From: Caldicellulosiruptor obsidiansis OB47
Lineage (GTDB): Bacteria > Bacillota > Thermoanaerobacteria > Caldicellulosiruptorales > Caldicellulosiruptoraceae
DNA length: 64,000 bases
Assembly (NCBI RefSeq): GCF_000145215.1
Contig: NC_014392.1
Span: forward strand, 551,501-615,500
Direction: 5' to 3'
In this document: positions 26,939 to 35,153 of the stretch, piece by piece
Layout: the number at the start of each line of letters is the position of its first letter
Numbering within the stretch: position 1 is the stretch's first letter
Translations under genes and position numbers: made by a program
Notes under the pieces: model-generated
The model's input: the letters and a program-made list of their open reading frames with translations, nothing else
Databases searched by the model: none
Told to the model about the DNA's origin: nothing

Positions 26939-28174
26939 CTAAAATTCAAATTCCACATCAGAAAGTCTTTTCTTGAGCTCTTCCATAACTCTTATTTCGT
27001 CCTCAGGTGTCTTTGCTTCAAATGTAACAGAAAATCTTACAAAATGTCCTGCGTCATCCCATGGAACTGTTGAGATGCACTTTTCTGTGATTAAGTATTC
27101 TGAAAACTCTTCAGCTGTCTCAAACCTTCGGCCATTCTTAATTCCCTTTGGAATCTCAACATACAAATAGAAAGACCCCTTTGGCTTTTGAGCGTCAAAG
27201 CCAAGCTCTCTTAATGTTTTCACAAGAAGGTCATGACGGCGTGAATATTTTTCATTGATTTTCTCAGTGATCTCAGGATGCTCCAGTGCATAAATTCCTG
27301 CTTTTTGTATAGCCTTGAACTGACCAGAATCGTTGTTGTCTTTGACAGCTGCAAAGGCCTTTACAACAAGCTCATTTCCTGCAACAAATGCAAGTCGCCA
27401 GCCGGTCATATTGTACGCTTTAGATAAAGAATGAATCTCAACACCAACTTCTTTTGCCCCTTCAACCGACAAGAAGGATAGTGGCTTGTAACCGTCAAAC
27501 ACCAAAGCTGCATATGCTGCATCGTGCACAACTATGATATTATTTTCGCTTGCGAATTTTACCACCTCTTCAAAAAACTCTTTTGTTGCAACAGCACCGC
27601 ATGGATTATTAGGATAGTTCAAATACATAAGTTTTGCCCTTTTTCTTATGTCGGCCGGGATTGACGACAAATCTGGTAAAAAATTGTTTTCTTTCAAAAG
27701 CGGGACGTTGTACACCTCACCACCAAGCCATTTTGTGATTGTTCCCAAAACAGGATAACCTGGCACAGTCATTATTGTTACATCACCAGGGTTTATAAAT
27801 GCATAGGGCAAAAGTGCTAATGCTGACTTTGAACCAATTGCATGGTTTACTTCAGTATCCGGGTTAATTCCCTTGACACCGTAAACTCTTTCTAAATACT
27901 TTGCGGCTGCTACCTTAAATTCATAAATTCCATTGTCAGCATATCCTCTGTTTTCATCTTTTCCTGCTTCATAGGCAAGTGTTCCAATTATACCCATGTC
28001 AGCTTTTTCATCAGGTTCACCGACACCCATATCAATGAGTTCCATGTCAGGGTGAAGCTCTTTTGCTTTTGCCTTTGCTCTTTTAATTTTTTCAAACTTG
28101 TAGAGTACTGTTTCTTTACCAAACTTGTTACCGCCAATTCTTTCTGCGAACATGTTTTGAATAAAACTTTCCAC
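26939..28174 (-). CDS. dapL: LL-diaminopimelate aminotransferase
   Basis: A PLP enzyme of about 411 residues that makes LL-diaminopimelate directly from tetrahydrodipicolinate, for lysine and peptidoglycan. The PLP lysine is in the HSLSKAYNMTGWR motif (about residues 247-259), and YLNYPNNPCGA (about 180) and the GIGEP-like GVGEPDEKAD (about 52-61) are typical. GTG 28174 is placed best relative to AAGGAGGG (28188-28181); TTG 28177 is the alternative. Its TAG stop overlaps the ribosome site of ybjQ, suggesting coupling. Confidence 0.88.
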   Translation of the reverse strand: MESFIQNMFAERIGGNKFGKETVLYKFEKIKRAKAKAKELHPDMELIDMGVGEPDEKADMGIIGTLAYEAGKDENRGYADNGIYEFKVAAAKYLERVYGVKGINPDTEVNHAIGSKSALALLPYAFINPGDVTIMTVPGYPVLGTITKWLGGEVYNVPLLKENNFLPDLSSIPADIRKRAKLMYLNYPNNPCGAVATKEFFEEVVKFASENNIIVVHDAAYAALVFDGYKPLSFLSVEGAKEVGVEIHSLSKAYNMTGWRLAFVAGNELVVKAFAAVKDNNDSGQFKAIQKAGIYALEHPEITEKINEKYSRRHDLLVKTLRELGFDAQKPKGSFYLYVEIPKGIKNGRRFETAEEFSEYLITEKCISTVPWDDAGHFVRFSVTFEAKTPEDEIRVMEELKKRLSDVEFEF

Positions 28175-28177
28175 CAA

Positions 28178-28502
28178 AATCCCTCCTTCAAAATTTGGTA
28201 TAGCATTGTTTTATGGTATTCTGATATTGTTATTATTCACAATTTTATTGCTGATCCAAATCGATAAGGTCAAAAATAGATTTAGTGATATTTTAACATA
28301 AAACATCAGATTTATGAAAGGGTAATTTAGTTTCGAAATTTACAGCAAAACTAAACTGATTGTGCAATTTAGAAAATTTATTTTTCACATTTATTAGCAA
28401 ATTTCATAAAGGCTTTCTAATTGACATACAATACCTACCCATGGTATAAAGAATATCTGAATTCCACATGATACAAAAGAAAAAGGTAAGGGGGTATCTG
28501 AC
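28178..28502 (+). other. Divergent promoter region between dapL and the membrane ferredoxin gene
   Basis: A 325-base AT-rich gap. On the plus side it has a promoter (28421-28450). ATACC and GGTAT arms (28431-28435, 28443-28447) face each other in the spacer, and a GGGGGTAT lies just before the next start. On the minus side only the dapL ribosome site is clear. Confidence 0.5.
28421..28450 (+). promoter_or_regulatory. Promoter of the membrane ferredoxin gene
   Basis: TTGACA (28421-28426) and TATAAA (28445-28450) are 18 bases apart. The small inverted repeat within the spacer could be a regulator site; this is a guess. Confidence 0.7.
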
Positions 28503-29177
28503 ATGGAAGTTCTGGAAAGAAAAAATGAAAAAAGATTGAAGATGGACAAAAGTCACATTGCAAAGATATTTTTGACTTTTGTATTTTTTGGAGTTTTAAT
28601 AGGCGGACTTTTTTATCCGAAAGTAGGTTTGTTTGCATTTGTGTGTATGATAGGTAGCGTTTTGCTAAGCTTGTATAAAGGAAGGTACTGGTGCTACAGG
28701 TTTTGTCCGAGAGGAGCGTTTTTAGATGAGTTTGTTGCAAAGGCAAGCTTCAATAAAAATATTCCTTCAGTTTTAAAATCAAAGGTTGCAAAAGCATTTA
28801 TGCTTACATTTTTTGTTGTGATGATGAGTGCGAATGCTTTATTGAGTTGGGGAGATTTGGAGAGGTTCGGAAAAGGTGTTGTGATGCTTTTATGGGTTAC
28901 AACTTTGATTGGAATAATTTTGGGAATTTTGTTTAGAGCAAGAACATGGTGTGTTTTATGTCCGATGGGGACAGTCAGCGGAGTTGTGGGCAAAAAAAGA
29001 GGGACGCTCAAGATAGATGCCCAAAAATGTGTCAGTTGCAAGCTTTGCAACAAAAATTGTCCGATGGAAGTAGAAGTTTGTTATTTCAAAGAAAATGGAA
29101 ACATTGAAAGTGTAAACTGTATAAGATGCGAAAGCTGCGCAGTAATATGTCCTAAAAATGCAATTGAAATAGCTTGA
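28503..29177 (+). CDS. Membrane-bound 4Fe-4S protein, NapH/CcoG-like
   Basis: A 224-residue electron-transfer protein with about four membrane segments (between residues 20 and 145). Two membrane-edge cysteine motifs are visible, WCYRFCPRG (about 62-70) and WCVLCPMG (about 149-156). Two classic 4Fe-4S motifs follow: CVSCKLCNKNCP (about 178-189) and CIRCESCAVICP (about 206-217). It should pass electrons between membrane and cytoplasmic partners; the partner is unknown and none is encoded alongside. Confidence 0.8.
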   Translation: MEVLERKNEKRLKMDKSHIAKIFLTFVFFGVLIGGLFYPKVGLFAFVCMIGSVLLSLYKGRYWCYRFCPRGAFLDEFVAKASFNKNIPSVLKSKVAKAFMLTFFVVMMSANALLSWGDLERFGKGVVMLLWVTTLIGIILGILFRARTWCVLCPMGTVSGVVGKKRGTLKIDAQKCVSCKLCNKNCPMEVEVCYFKENGNIESVNCIRCESCAVICPKNAIEIA

Positions 29178-29180
29178 GTA

Positions 29181-29220
29181 AAAGGCGGGCACCAATTTTT
29201 TAAAATATGCCTGCCTTTTG
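29181..29220 (+). terminator. Terminator
   Basis: AAAGGCGGGCA and TGCCTGCCTTT pair with one G-T position, followed by TG and further T runs. It lies 4 bases after the ferredoxin gene. Confidence 0.75.
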
Positions 29221-29246
29221 TGTTTTAAAAAATTTTTTGTTCCCCA

Positions 29247-29275
29247 TTGATTTGGAAATGAGGTTGGAATATAAT
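29247..29275 (+). promoter_or_regulatory. nrdD promoter
   Basis: TTGATT (29247-29252) and TATAAT (29270-29275) with a 17-base spacer. The -10 box lies inside the first NrdR box. Confidence 0.8.
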
Positions 29276-29316
29276 ATATTGTGCTAGACGAAAAATAACG
29301 ACACAATATATAGTGG
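29269..29316 (+). promoter_or_regulatory. Tandem NrdR boxes
   Basis: Box 2, ACACAATATATAGTGG (29301-29316), matches the NrdR consensus ACACWATATATWGTGT at 15 of 16 positions. Box 1, ATATAATATATTGTGC (29269-29284), is weaker. Their starts are 32 bases apart, three helical turns, the spacing typical of NrdR sites. The location over the -10 box and start site fits repression when ATP/dATP is plentiful. Confidence 0.85.
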
Positions 29317-29395
29317 TTATTGATTCATCAAAAGACTTTTGAGTTTTTAGAAACTTTTAAATTCTGAAAAAGCAATTGAAGGGAGAAAGATACCG

Positions 29396-31483
29396 ATGAT
29401 TACAAAGGTTATGAAAAGGGATGGGACAATAGTTGACTTTGACAGAAAGAAAATAGAAAATGCAATCTTTAAGGCTGCAAAGGCCGTTGGTGGTTCTGAC
29501 TACTCAATTGCTGAAAAGCTCACAGACCAAGTTATTGAAATCTTAGAACAAAAATTCGGCTATTCAATTCCGCATGTAGAGGATATTCAGGATATAGTGG
29601 AAAAGGTTTTAATTGAAAACGGTCATGCAAAGACAGCAAAAGCTTACATTCTCTACAGAAAACAGCATCAGGATATGAGAGAGTTCAAAAATCTCTTTTT
29701 GGACATTGAAAACACAGTTGACCAGTACATCGGAAAGATGGACTGGAGAGTAAATGAAAACAGCAACATGAGCTATTCACTTCAGGGACTTAACAACCAT
29801 ATATCAACAGCAGTTATTTCAAAGTACTGGCTAAACAAGATATACCCAAAAGAGGTTGCAGAGGCGCATATAAACGGCGATTTTCATCTTCATGATTTAG
29901 GTGTGCTTGGAGTATACTGCTGTGGCTGGGATTTGAGAGACCTTCTTTTAAATGGTTTTACTGGAGTTGAAGGAAAGGTTGCATCAAAGCCGGCAAAACA
30001 TTTTAGAAGTGCTCTTGGCCAGATTGTCAATTTCTTCTATACACTCCAAGGTGAGGCAGCAGGTGCACAGGCATTTTCAAACTTTGATACATACCTTGCA
30101 CCTTTTATATACTACGACAAGCTCACATACTCTGATGTAAAACAGGCTCTGCAAGAGTTTGTGTTCAATACAAATGTGCCAACAAGGGTGGGGTTTCAGA
30201 GTCCGTTTACGAATATAACCTTGGACTTGGTACCTCCTTCCACCTTGAAAGATGAGCCTGTTATCATTGGCGGCAAAATAATGGACAGAACCTACAAAGA
30301 GTTTCAGCGCGAGATGGATATGTTCAACATGGCATTTGCTGAGGTCATGATGGAAGGGGACGCAAAGGGAAGAATATTCTCATTCCCAATACCCACATAC
30401 AACATCACAAAGGACTTCGACTGGAACAGCCCGGTTGTAAACAAGATAATGGAGATGACAGCAAAGTATGGTCTCCCTTACTTCAGCAACTTTGTAAATT
30501 CGGATATGAAACCCGAAGATGCCAGAAGTATGTGTTGTAGGTTAAGATTGGATAATCGCGAGCTCAGAAAACGTGGCGGTGGGCTTTTTGGTGCAAATCC
30601 GCTGACGGGTTCAATTGGTGTTGTTACAATTAACCTGCCAAGAATAGGGTACCTGTCAAAGTCCGAAGATGAATATTTTGAAAGATTAGCAAGGCTCATG
30701 GACATTGCAAAGACAAGCCTTGAGATAAAAAGAGAGGTATTAGAAGATCTTACCAAAAAAGGACTTTATCCGTATTCAAGATTTTACCTGCGCGACATCT
30801 ATGCACGCTATGGTGAGTATTGGAAGAATCACTTCAATACAATTGGAATTGTTGGAATGCACGAAAGCCTGTTGAATTTCATGGGCGTTGGTATTGATAC
30901 AAAAGAGGGAAGAGAGTTTGCTATAAAAGTGCTTGACTTTATGAGAGAAAGAATAAGAAAGTACCAAGAAGAAACAGGTATTCTTTACAATCTTGAGGCA
31001 ACACCTGCAGAAGGAACATCATACAGGCTTGCAAGAAAAGATAAGCAAATGTTCCCGGACATAATTACATCAGGCAAGGACGAGCCATTTTACACAAACT
31101 CAACCCAGCTCCCTGTTGATTATACAGATGATATATTTACAGCTTTGGACCATCAAGAAGAGCTTCAGATTCGCTACACAGGCGGAACTGTTTTGCACGG
31201 CTTTGTTGGTGAGAAGATTGATGATATTGAGGTTTGCAAAGAGATAGTCAAAAAGATTGCGTACAATTATAGAATCCCATACTACACAATAACACCGACT
31301 TTCTCTGTATGCCCAGACCACGGATATGTTGCAGGTGAACACTTTAGCTGTCCAACATGTGGCAAGGAATGTGAGGTTTACTCAAGAGTTGTTGGATACT
31401 ACAGACCTGTCCAGTGCTGGAACAAAGGCAAGCAGGAAGAGTTTAAGTTTAGGAAAGAGTATAAGATTGCTGTGAGAAGGTAA
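29396..31483 (+). CDS. nrdD: Anaerobic ribonucleoside-triphosphate reductase
   Basis: A 695-residue class III reductase making deoxyribonucleotides without oxygen. An ATP-cone allosteric domain fills about residues 1-95. The glycyl radical domain at the C-terminus reads RVVGYYRPVQCWNKGK, with the radical glycine near residue 666. The zinc site cysteines are in CPDHGY and CPTCGKEC just before it. The catalytic cysteines lie in the SMCCRLRLD region (about 379-387). An activase (nrdG) is required, but it is not the next gene and is not seen in the window. Confidence 0.95.
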   Translation: MITKVMKRDGTIVDFDRKKIENAIFKAAKAVGGSDYSIAEKLTDQVIEILEQKFGYSIPHVEDIQDIVEKVLIENGHAKTAKAYILYRKQHQDMREFKNLFLDIENTVDQYIGKMDWRVNENSNMSYSLQGLNNHISTAVISKYWLNKIYPKEVAEAHINGDFHLHDLGVLGVYCCGWDLRDLLLNGFTGVEGKVASKPAKHFRSALGQIVNFFYTLQGEAAGAQAFSNFDTYLAPFIYYDKLTYSDVKQALQEFVFNTNVPTRVGFQSPFTNITLDLVPPSTLKDEPVIIGGKIMDRTYKEFQREMDMFNMAFAEVMMEGDAKGRIFSFPIPTYNITKDFDWNSPVVNKIMEMTAKYGLPYFSNFVNSDMKPEDARSMCCRLRLDNRELRKRGGGLFGANPLTGSIGVVTINLPRIGYLSKSEDEYFERLARLMDIAKTSLEIKREVLEDLTKKGLYPYSRFYLRDIYARYGEYWKNHFNTIGIVGMHESLLNFMGVGIDTKEGREFAIKVLDFMRERIRKYQEETGILYNLEATPAEGTSYRLARKDKQMFPDIITSGKDEPFYTNSTQLPVDYTDDIFTALDHQEELQIRYTGGTVLHGFVGEKIDDIEVCKEIVKKIAYNYRIPYYTITPTFSVCPDHGYVAGEHFSCPTCGKECEVYSRVVGYYRPVQCWNKGKQEEFKFRKEYKIAVRR

Positions 31484-31511
31484 AGATGAGAACTTTACTT
31501 TAAAAACAAAG

Positions 31512-31556
31512 AGAGCTAATCAGATGTGTTTTTTCACACACTGATTAGCTCTTTTT
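31512..31556 (+). terminator. nrdD terminator
   Basis: AGAGCTAATCAG and CTGATTAGCTCT form a 12-base-pair stem with an inner TGTG/CACA pairing, followed by TTTTT. Its right arm overlaps the stop codon of the convergent small membrane protein gene. Confidence 0.88.
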
Positions 31557-31949
31557 CATATTTCGACTTTTTATTTTTATATCAATTATGAGGACTGCTG
31601 CTATTGATAAAATTATTATGGTTATTGCTAACAGAATATAAGCCAACAAGATTTTGGGTTTATAGTTTACTAATACCACTGCTATGATAGCGCAGGCTAT
31701 AAACCATGATATTTTGGACATATTCCACATTTTAAGTTTAACAGGGATATTTGTAGTAAAATTTTTGACAATGGATTCAAAAAATAAAATACCGCTTATA
31801 CTAACAATTAAAAATATTTCAATAAATAACATATTCTTCGATGTTATTGAAAAATATATTCCAAAGATTAATAATAGAATTTGTGTTGTCCATACAAATA
31901 TTCTCAACAGTTTTACTATAGAACTTTTAGAAAGCTTTTGGTTTCTCAA
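31545..31949 (-). CDS. Small membrane protein, accessory module
   Basis: A 134-residue protein with four hydrophobic segments and basic ends. I do not recognise its family. It overlaps the upstream membrane protein gene by 23 bases and is the last of four minus-strand genes. Given the DUF4176 gene at the head of the group, it may be an immunity or export partner. Its stop codon is within the nrdD terminator, so the module seems to have been placed directly against nrdD. Confidence 0.6.
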   Translation of the reverse strand: MRNQKLSKSSIVKLLRIFVWTTQILLLIFGIYFSITSKNMLFIEIFLIVSISGILFFESIVKNFTTNIPVKLKMWNMSKISWFIACAIIAVVLVNYKPKILLAYILLAITIIILSIAAVLIIDIKIKSRNMKKS

Positions 31950-32409
31950 ATTTCTCAGTCCCCTCGAGATTTTTATTTTGCAGGTTTTTAGATATTAATT
32001 TGTGGATTAATTTATCTGCTATCAACACCAGATAAAACAACAAACCACTAATTGGGATACCAAAAAGGTAGAAGAAGTTTTTAGTTTCGATTGTTTTCAG
32101 GATGAAAATTAATGCTGCTGTACAAGAAGAAATTAATAACGCTATTCTAGTTAGTCTCCAAGATCTTAAAAAGTCAGGTTTTGCTTGAATACCAAATTGT
32201 TTCCATACTTCCTCAAATCCCTGTCTTCCAATAAGCAATGCTAATTCGGGTAAAAACAAATAGATAACTAAAACGCTTAACATTAATAGTAGACCACCAA
32301 TTGATTTATTAATAATGGAAAGAATAGTACCCCCGATAAAACCAATAAAAGCTGGAACTAAAGCAAAATATTTAAAAAAAGACTCGAATATCTTGCTAAT
32401 TAATTTCAT
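31927..32409 (-). CDS. Membrane protein, accessory module
   Basis: A 160-residue protein with two hydrophobic segments near residues 12-55 and two near 85-130, and a charged C-terminal tail. No family is recognised. AGGAAGAG lies before the ATG. It follows the glycine-rich protein gene by 42 bases and overlaps the next gene. A role as immunity protein for the glycine-rich product is a guess from order. Confidence 0.6.
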   Translation of the reverse strand: MKLISKIFESFFKYFALVPAFIGFIGGTILSIINKSIGGLLLMLSVLVIYLFLPELALLIGRQGFEEVWKQFGIQAKPDFLRSWRLTRIALLISSCTAALIFILKTIETKNFFYLFGIPISGLLFYLVLIADKLIHKLISKNLQNKNLEGTEKFEKPKAF

Positions 32410-32451
32410 AGTATCTCTTCCTTTATAAAGTGATTTTACAAATTATTTAAA

Positions 32452-32973
32452 TTACCATCTAATATCTATTATTGCGGCACCACCTATCCCAAGAGTTCCA
32501 CCTAATTTAAACTTAATTCCATTTTTACCAGCCTCGACTTTAAACTCTCCACCTCTACCAGCATTTAAAGAACCGCCTACTTCTACAGAAACTCCGCCAA
32601 TTTTGACTCCAATGGTGTTTTTCCAATCAATTAAATATGCTCCGACTTTTCCATTAAAACCAAAATTAGCATCTTTAAAATTTATTTCTGCTTTTCCACC
32701 AATTTCAGCTTTGCCCTGAGCAAGTGCAGTGTTCCAAGAAACAGGTCCAACTCCTACTGAAGCCTTTGCTTCAACTAATGTGGCTCCTGCTTTTGCTTCT
32801 ACACCAATTTTTTGGGTATTTGCTTGAGCAGATAATTTTGTTTCAGTTTTAAGTACACTTCCAGATGCATTGTAATTTATCGCACCAGATTTTCCACCAC
32901 CACTTACACTTAATGGAAAAGTGATAGTTTGATTATTTTTAGAGGAACCTGCATAAGCATAAACTGCATGCAT
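32452..32973 (-). CDS. Glycine-rich beta-repeat protein, candidate effector
   Basis: A 173-residue protein made mostly of Gly, Ala, Lys, Val and Ser in alternating polar/nonpolar strands, such as KIGVEAKAGATLVEAKASVG and FGFNGKVGAYLIDWKNTIG. This suggests a beta-rich or glycine-zipper structure. There is no classical signal peptide and no cysteine. Similar glycine-rich segments occur as C-terminal parts of polymorphic toxins, but this is a weak resemblance. ATG 32973 fits GGGAGG (32989-32984) better than the ATG at 32982. It directly follows the DUF4176 gene. Confidence 0.55.
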   Translation of the reverse strand: MHAVYAYAGSSKNNQTITFPLSVSGGGKSGAINYNASGSVLKTETKLSAQANTQKIGVEAKAGATLVEAKASVGVGPVSWNTALAQGKAEIGGKAEINFKDANFGFNGKVGAYLIDWKNTIGVKIGGVSVEVGGSLNAGRGGEFKVEAGKNGIKFKLGGTLGIGGAAIIDIRW

Positions 32974-32988
32974 ATTAACCATCCTCCC

Positions 32989-33243
32989 TTATTTTAACAT
33001 TTTTCTAAATTCAATTTCAACTTCATTTTCAAAACCTCTAAATAAAATTTTTTCAATATCTTCATTATTAAAAAAGAAATTAAAGTCGGATGCTATATTA
33101 CCTTCAGGCCATAGGCATCCTACATAATCAAATTCCTTTTGGGTTTTTACATTAATTTGTTTTCTACCAAAAATCATTAAAGGTTTACTACCATTTTTAA
33201 GAATAACAACGCTTCCTAATGGTAGCCACTTTTCTATTTTCAT
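32989..33243 (-). CDS. DUF4176 protein
   Basis: An 84-residue protein with the DUF4176 pattern: LPLGSVVILKNGSKPLMIFG (about residues 7-26), then a tyrosine/valine strand, then an SDFNFFFNNEDIEKILFRGF segment (about 52-71). Genes of this family recur in type VII secretion and LXG-toxin loci of Firmicutes, with no proven function. It heads the four-gene module; its stop codon overlaps the ribosome site of the next gene. Confidence 0.75.
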   Translation of the reverse strand: MKIEKWLPLGSVVILKNGSKPLMIFGRKQINVKTQKEFDYVGCLWPEGNIASDFNFFFNNEDIEKILFRGFENEVEIEFRKMLK

Positions 33244-33449
33244 TCACCCCACTTTTATGTAATAAATTTCTTTGTTTTCATAATATCAAAAAAAAAAAAC
33301 AATTCATGTAACTAACAAAAATATTTAATTTTTATGCAAACTTATTATGCAAAATATATAAAAATTGAAACTAAAAAGTCTATTTTACTTAATCCCTTTT
33401 TGTTGATATAATAAAATCAAAATCTTAGGGATTGGAAAGGAGAGAGAAG

Positions 33450-34400
33450 GTGTATTACATAGGAATTGACCTTGGAGGAACAAACATTGCAGCAGGAATT
33501 GTTGATGAGGAAGGAAAAATCATAAAAAAGGGATCTGTTCCAACAGGGGCACATAGGCACTACACAGAGATTATGAAAGACATGGCAGAGCTAAGTTTAA
33601 ATCTTGTAAAAGAGTGTGGGCTTTCTCTGGATGACATTCACTCGGTTGGTATTGGAAGCCCGGGTGCACCTGACAATGAAAAGGGAATGATTCTTTACAG
33701 CAACAACATTGCTTTTTTAAATGTTCCAATGAGAGATGAGATACAAAAATACATTCCAAAGCCTGTAAACATAGAAAATGATGCAAACTGTGCTGCTTAT
33801 GGAGAATATGTTGCAGGCGGTGCAAAAGGAGCAAGGATTTCTGTAACAATTACACTTGGAACAGGAATTGGCGGTGGAATTATAATTGATGGCAGAATTT
33901 ACACAGGTTCGCACCATGCAGGTGCTGAGCTTGGACACATGGTAATTTGTGTTGATGGCGAGCAATGCACATGTGGAAGAAAAGGCTGCTGGGAAGCGTA
34001 TGCATCTGCAACAGCTCTTATTCGCATGACAAGAGAGGCTGCAGCAAGGAATATAAATGGTACTATTATGAAACTTGTAAATGGGGATATTTCTAAAATT
34101 GATGCAAAAACAGCTTTTGATGCAAAGCGGATGGGAGACAGCATTGGTGCAGAAATTGTTGATAAATATGTAAAATACCTTGCTGAAGGTCTTGCAAACA
34201 TCTGCAATATATTTGAACCAGAGGTTATATGTATAGGCGGTGGAGTTAGCAAAGAAGGTGAGTATCTTTTAGAACCTGTGAGAAAGCTTGTGTATGAAAA
34301 ATTCTACTGCAAACAGGTTCCAATGCCCAAAATTATTCCTGCCGTTTTGGGAAATGATGCAGGTATAATTGGGGCAGCTCTTTTAGCAAAGCAGCTGTAG
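33450..34400 (+). CDS. ROK-family sugar kinase (glucokinase)
   Basis: A 316-residue cytoplasmic kinase. The ATP motif GIDLGGTNIAAG starts at residue 4, the sugar-binding NDANCAA and GTGIGGGIIIDG segments lie near 110 and 137, and the zinc motif CTCGRKGCWEAYAS near 174-187 is the ROK signature. Glucose is the likely substrate; mannose and other hexoses are possible. GTG 33450 is set by AAAGGAGAG (33435-33443); a TTG at 33432 lies before it. A TATAAT -10 box is at 33407-33412. The esterase gene follows by 39 bases. Confidence 0.88.
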   Translation: MYYIGIDLGGTNIAAGIVDEEGKIIKKGSVPTGAHRHYTEIMKDMAELSLNLVKECGLSLDDIHSVGIGSPGAPDNEKGMILYSNNIAFLNVPMRDEIQKYIPKPVNIENDANCAAYGEYVAGGAKGARISVTITLGTGIGGGIIIDGRIYTGSHHAGAELGHMVICVDGEQCTCGRKGCWEAYASATALIRMTREAAARNINGTIMKLVNGDISKIDAKTAFDAKRMGDSIGAEIVDKYVKYLAEGLANICNIFEPEVICIGGGVSKEGEYLLEPVRKLVYEKFYCKQVPMPKIIPAVLGNDAGIIGAALLAKQL

Positions 34401-34439
34401 AACATAAAGATTATAGTTTAATAGTTGGGGGAGTTAAAA

Positions 34440-35084
34440 ATGAAGATTGAAAATGGGAGCAAACTTCTTTTCATAGGTGATTCAATTACAGACTGTGGCA
34501 GAGCAAGACCTGTTGGAGAAGGTCTTCACTGGAATAACCTTGGCAACGGATATGTTTCTATTGTACAAGCACAGATTCTTACAAAGTACCCAGAAAGCAG
34601 AATAAGAGTTATCAATATGGGTGTTGGAGGAGATACAGTAAGGCATCTCAAAGCGCGTTGGCAGACAGATGTTTTAGATTTAAAACCTGACTGGCTTTCT
34701 ATCATGATAGGTATAAATGATGTTTGGAGACAGTTTGACAATCCACTTATTCCAGAGTGCCATGTGTATTTAGATGAGTACAAATCTACCTTGGATGAGC
34801 TTATAAATCTTACAAAGCCAAACTTAAAAGGACTTGTTTTGATGTCACCATTTATTATAGAGGACAACAAAGAGGATGCAATGAGGAAAAAGATTGATGA
34901 GTACAGGTTTGCAATGAAAGAAATAGCTCAAAAACACGGTGCTATATTCGTAGATGTTCAGGAAGAGTTTGATAATTTCTTAAAACATTATCATTCATAT
35001 GCACTTGCGCTTGACAGAATCCATCCAAATCTCACAGGCCATATGATTATAGCCAATGCGTTTTTAAAAGCAATAGAGTTTTAA
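34440..35084 (+). CDS. SGNH hydrolase, Axe2-like acetylxylan esterase
   Basis: A 214-residue serine esterase. The nucleophile is in LFIGDSITDCGRARP (about residues 10-24), the oxyanion glycine in MGVGGDT (about 61-67), the asparagine block in IMIGINDVWRQ (about 87-97) and the Asp-His pair in LDRIHPN (about 189-195). The whole protein closely resembles the Geobacillus intracellular acetylxylan esterase Axe2 as I recall it. No signal peptide is present, so it should deacetylate imported xylo-oligosaccharides. ATG 34440 follows GGGGGAG. Confidence 0.85.
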   Translation: MKIENGSKLLFIGDSITDCGRARPVGEGLHWNNLGNGYVSIVQAQILTKYPESRIRVINMGVGGDTVRHLKARWQTDVLDLKPDWLSIMIGINDVWRQFDNPLIPECHVYLDEYKSTLDELINLTKPNLKGLVLMSPFIIEDNKEDAMRKKIDEYRFAMKEIAQKHGAIFVDVQEEFDNFLKHYHSYALALDRIHPNLTGHMIIANAFLKAIEF

Positions 35085-35091
35085 ATAAACA

Positions 35092-35138
35092 AAAAAGGCA
35101 GGCTCACTAGAACTTTGAATCTTTGCCTGCCTTTTTAA
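35092..35138. terminator. Bidirectional terminator between esterase and glgP genes
   Basis: AAAAAGGCAGGC (35092-35103) pairs with GCCTGCCTTTTT (35125-35136), giving T runs on both strands. Confidence 0.85.
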
Positions 35139-35153
35139 GTTTTTTATGCAAGT

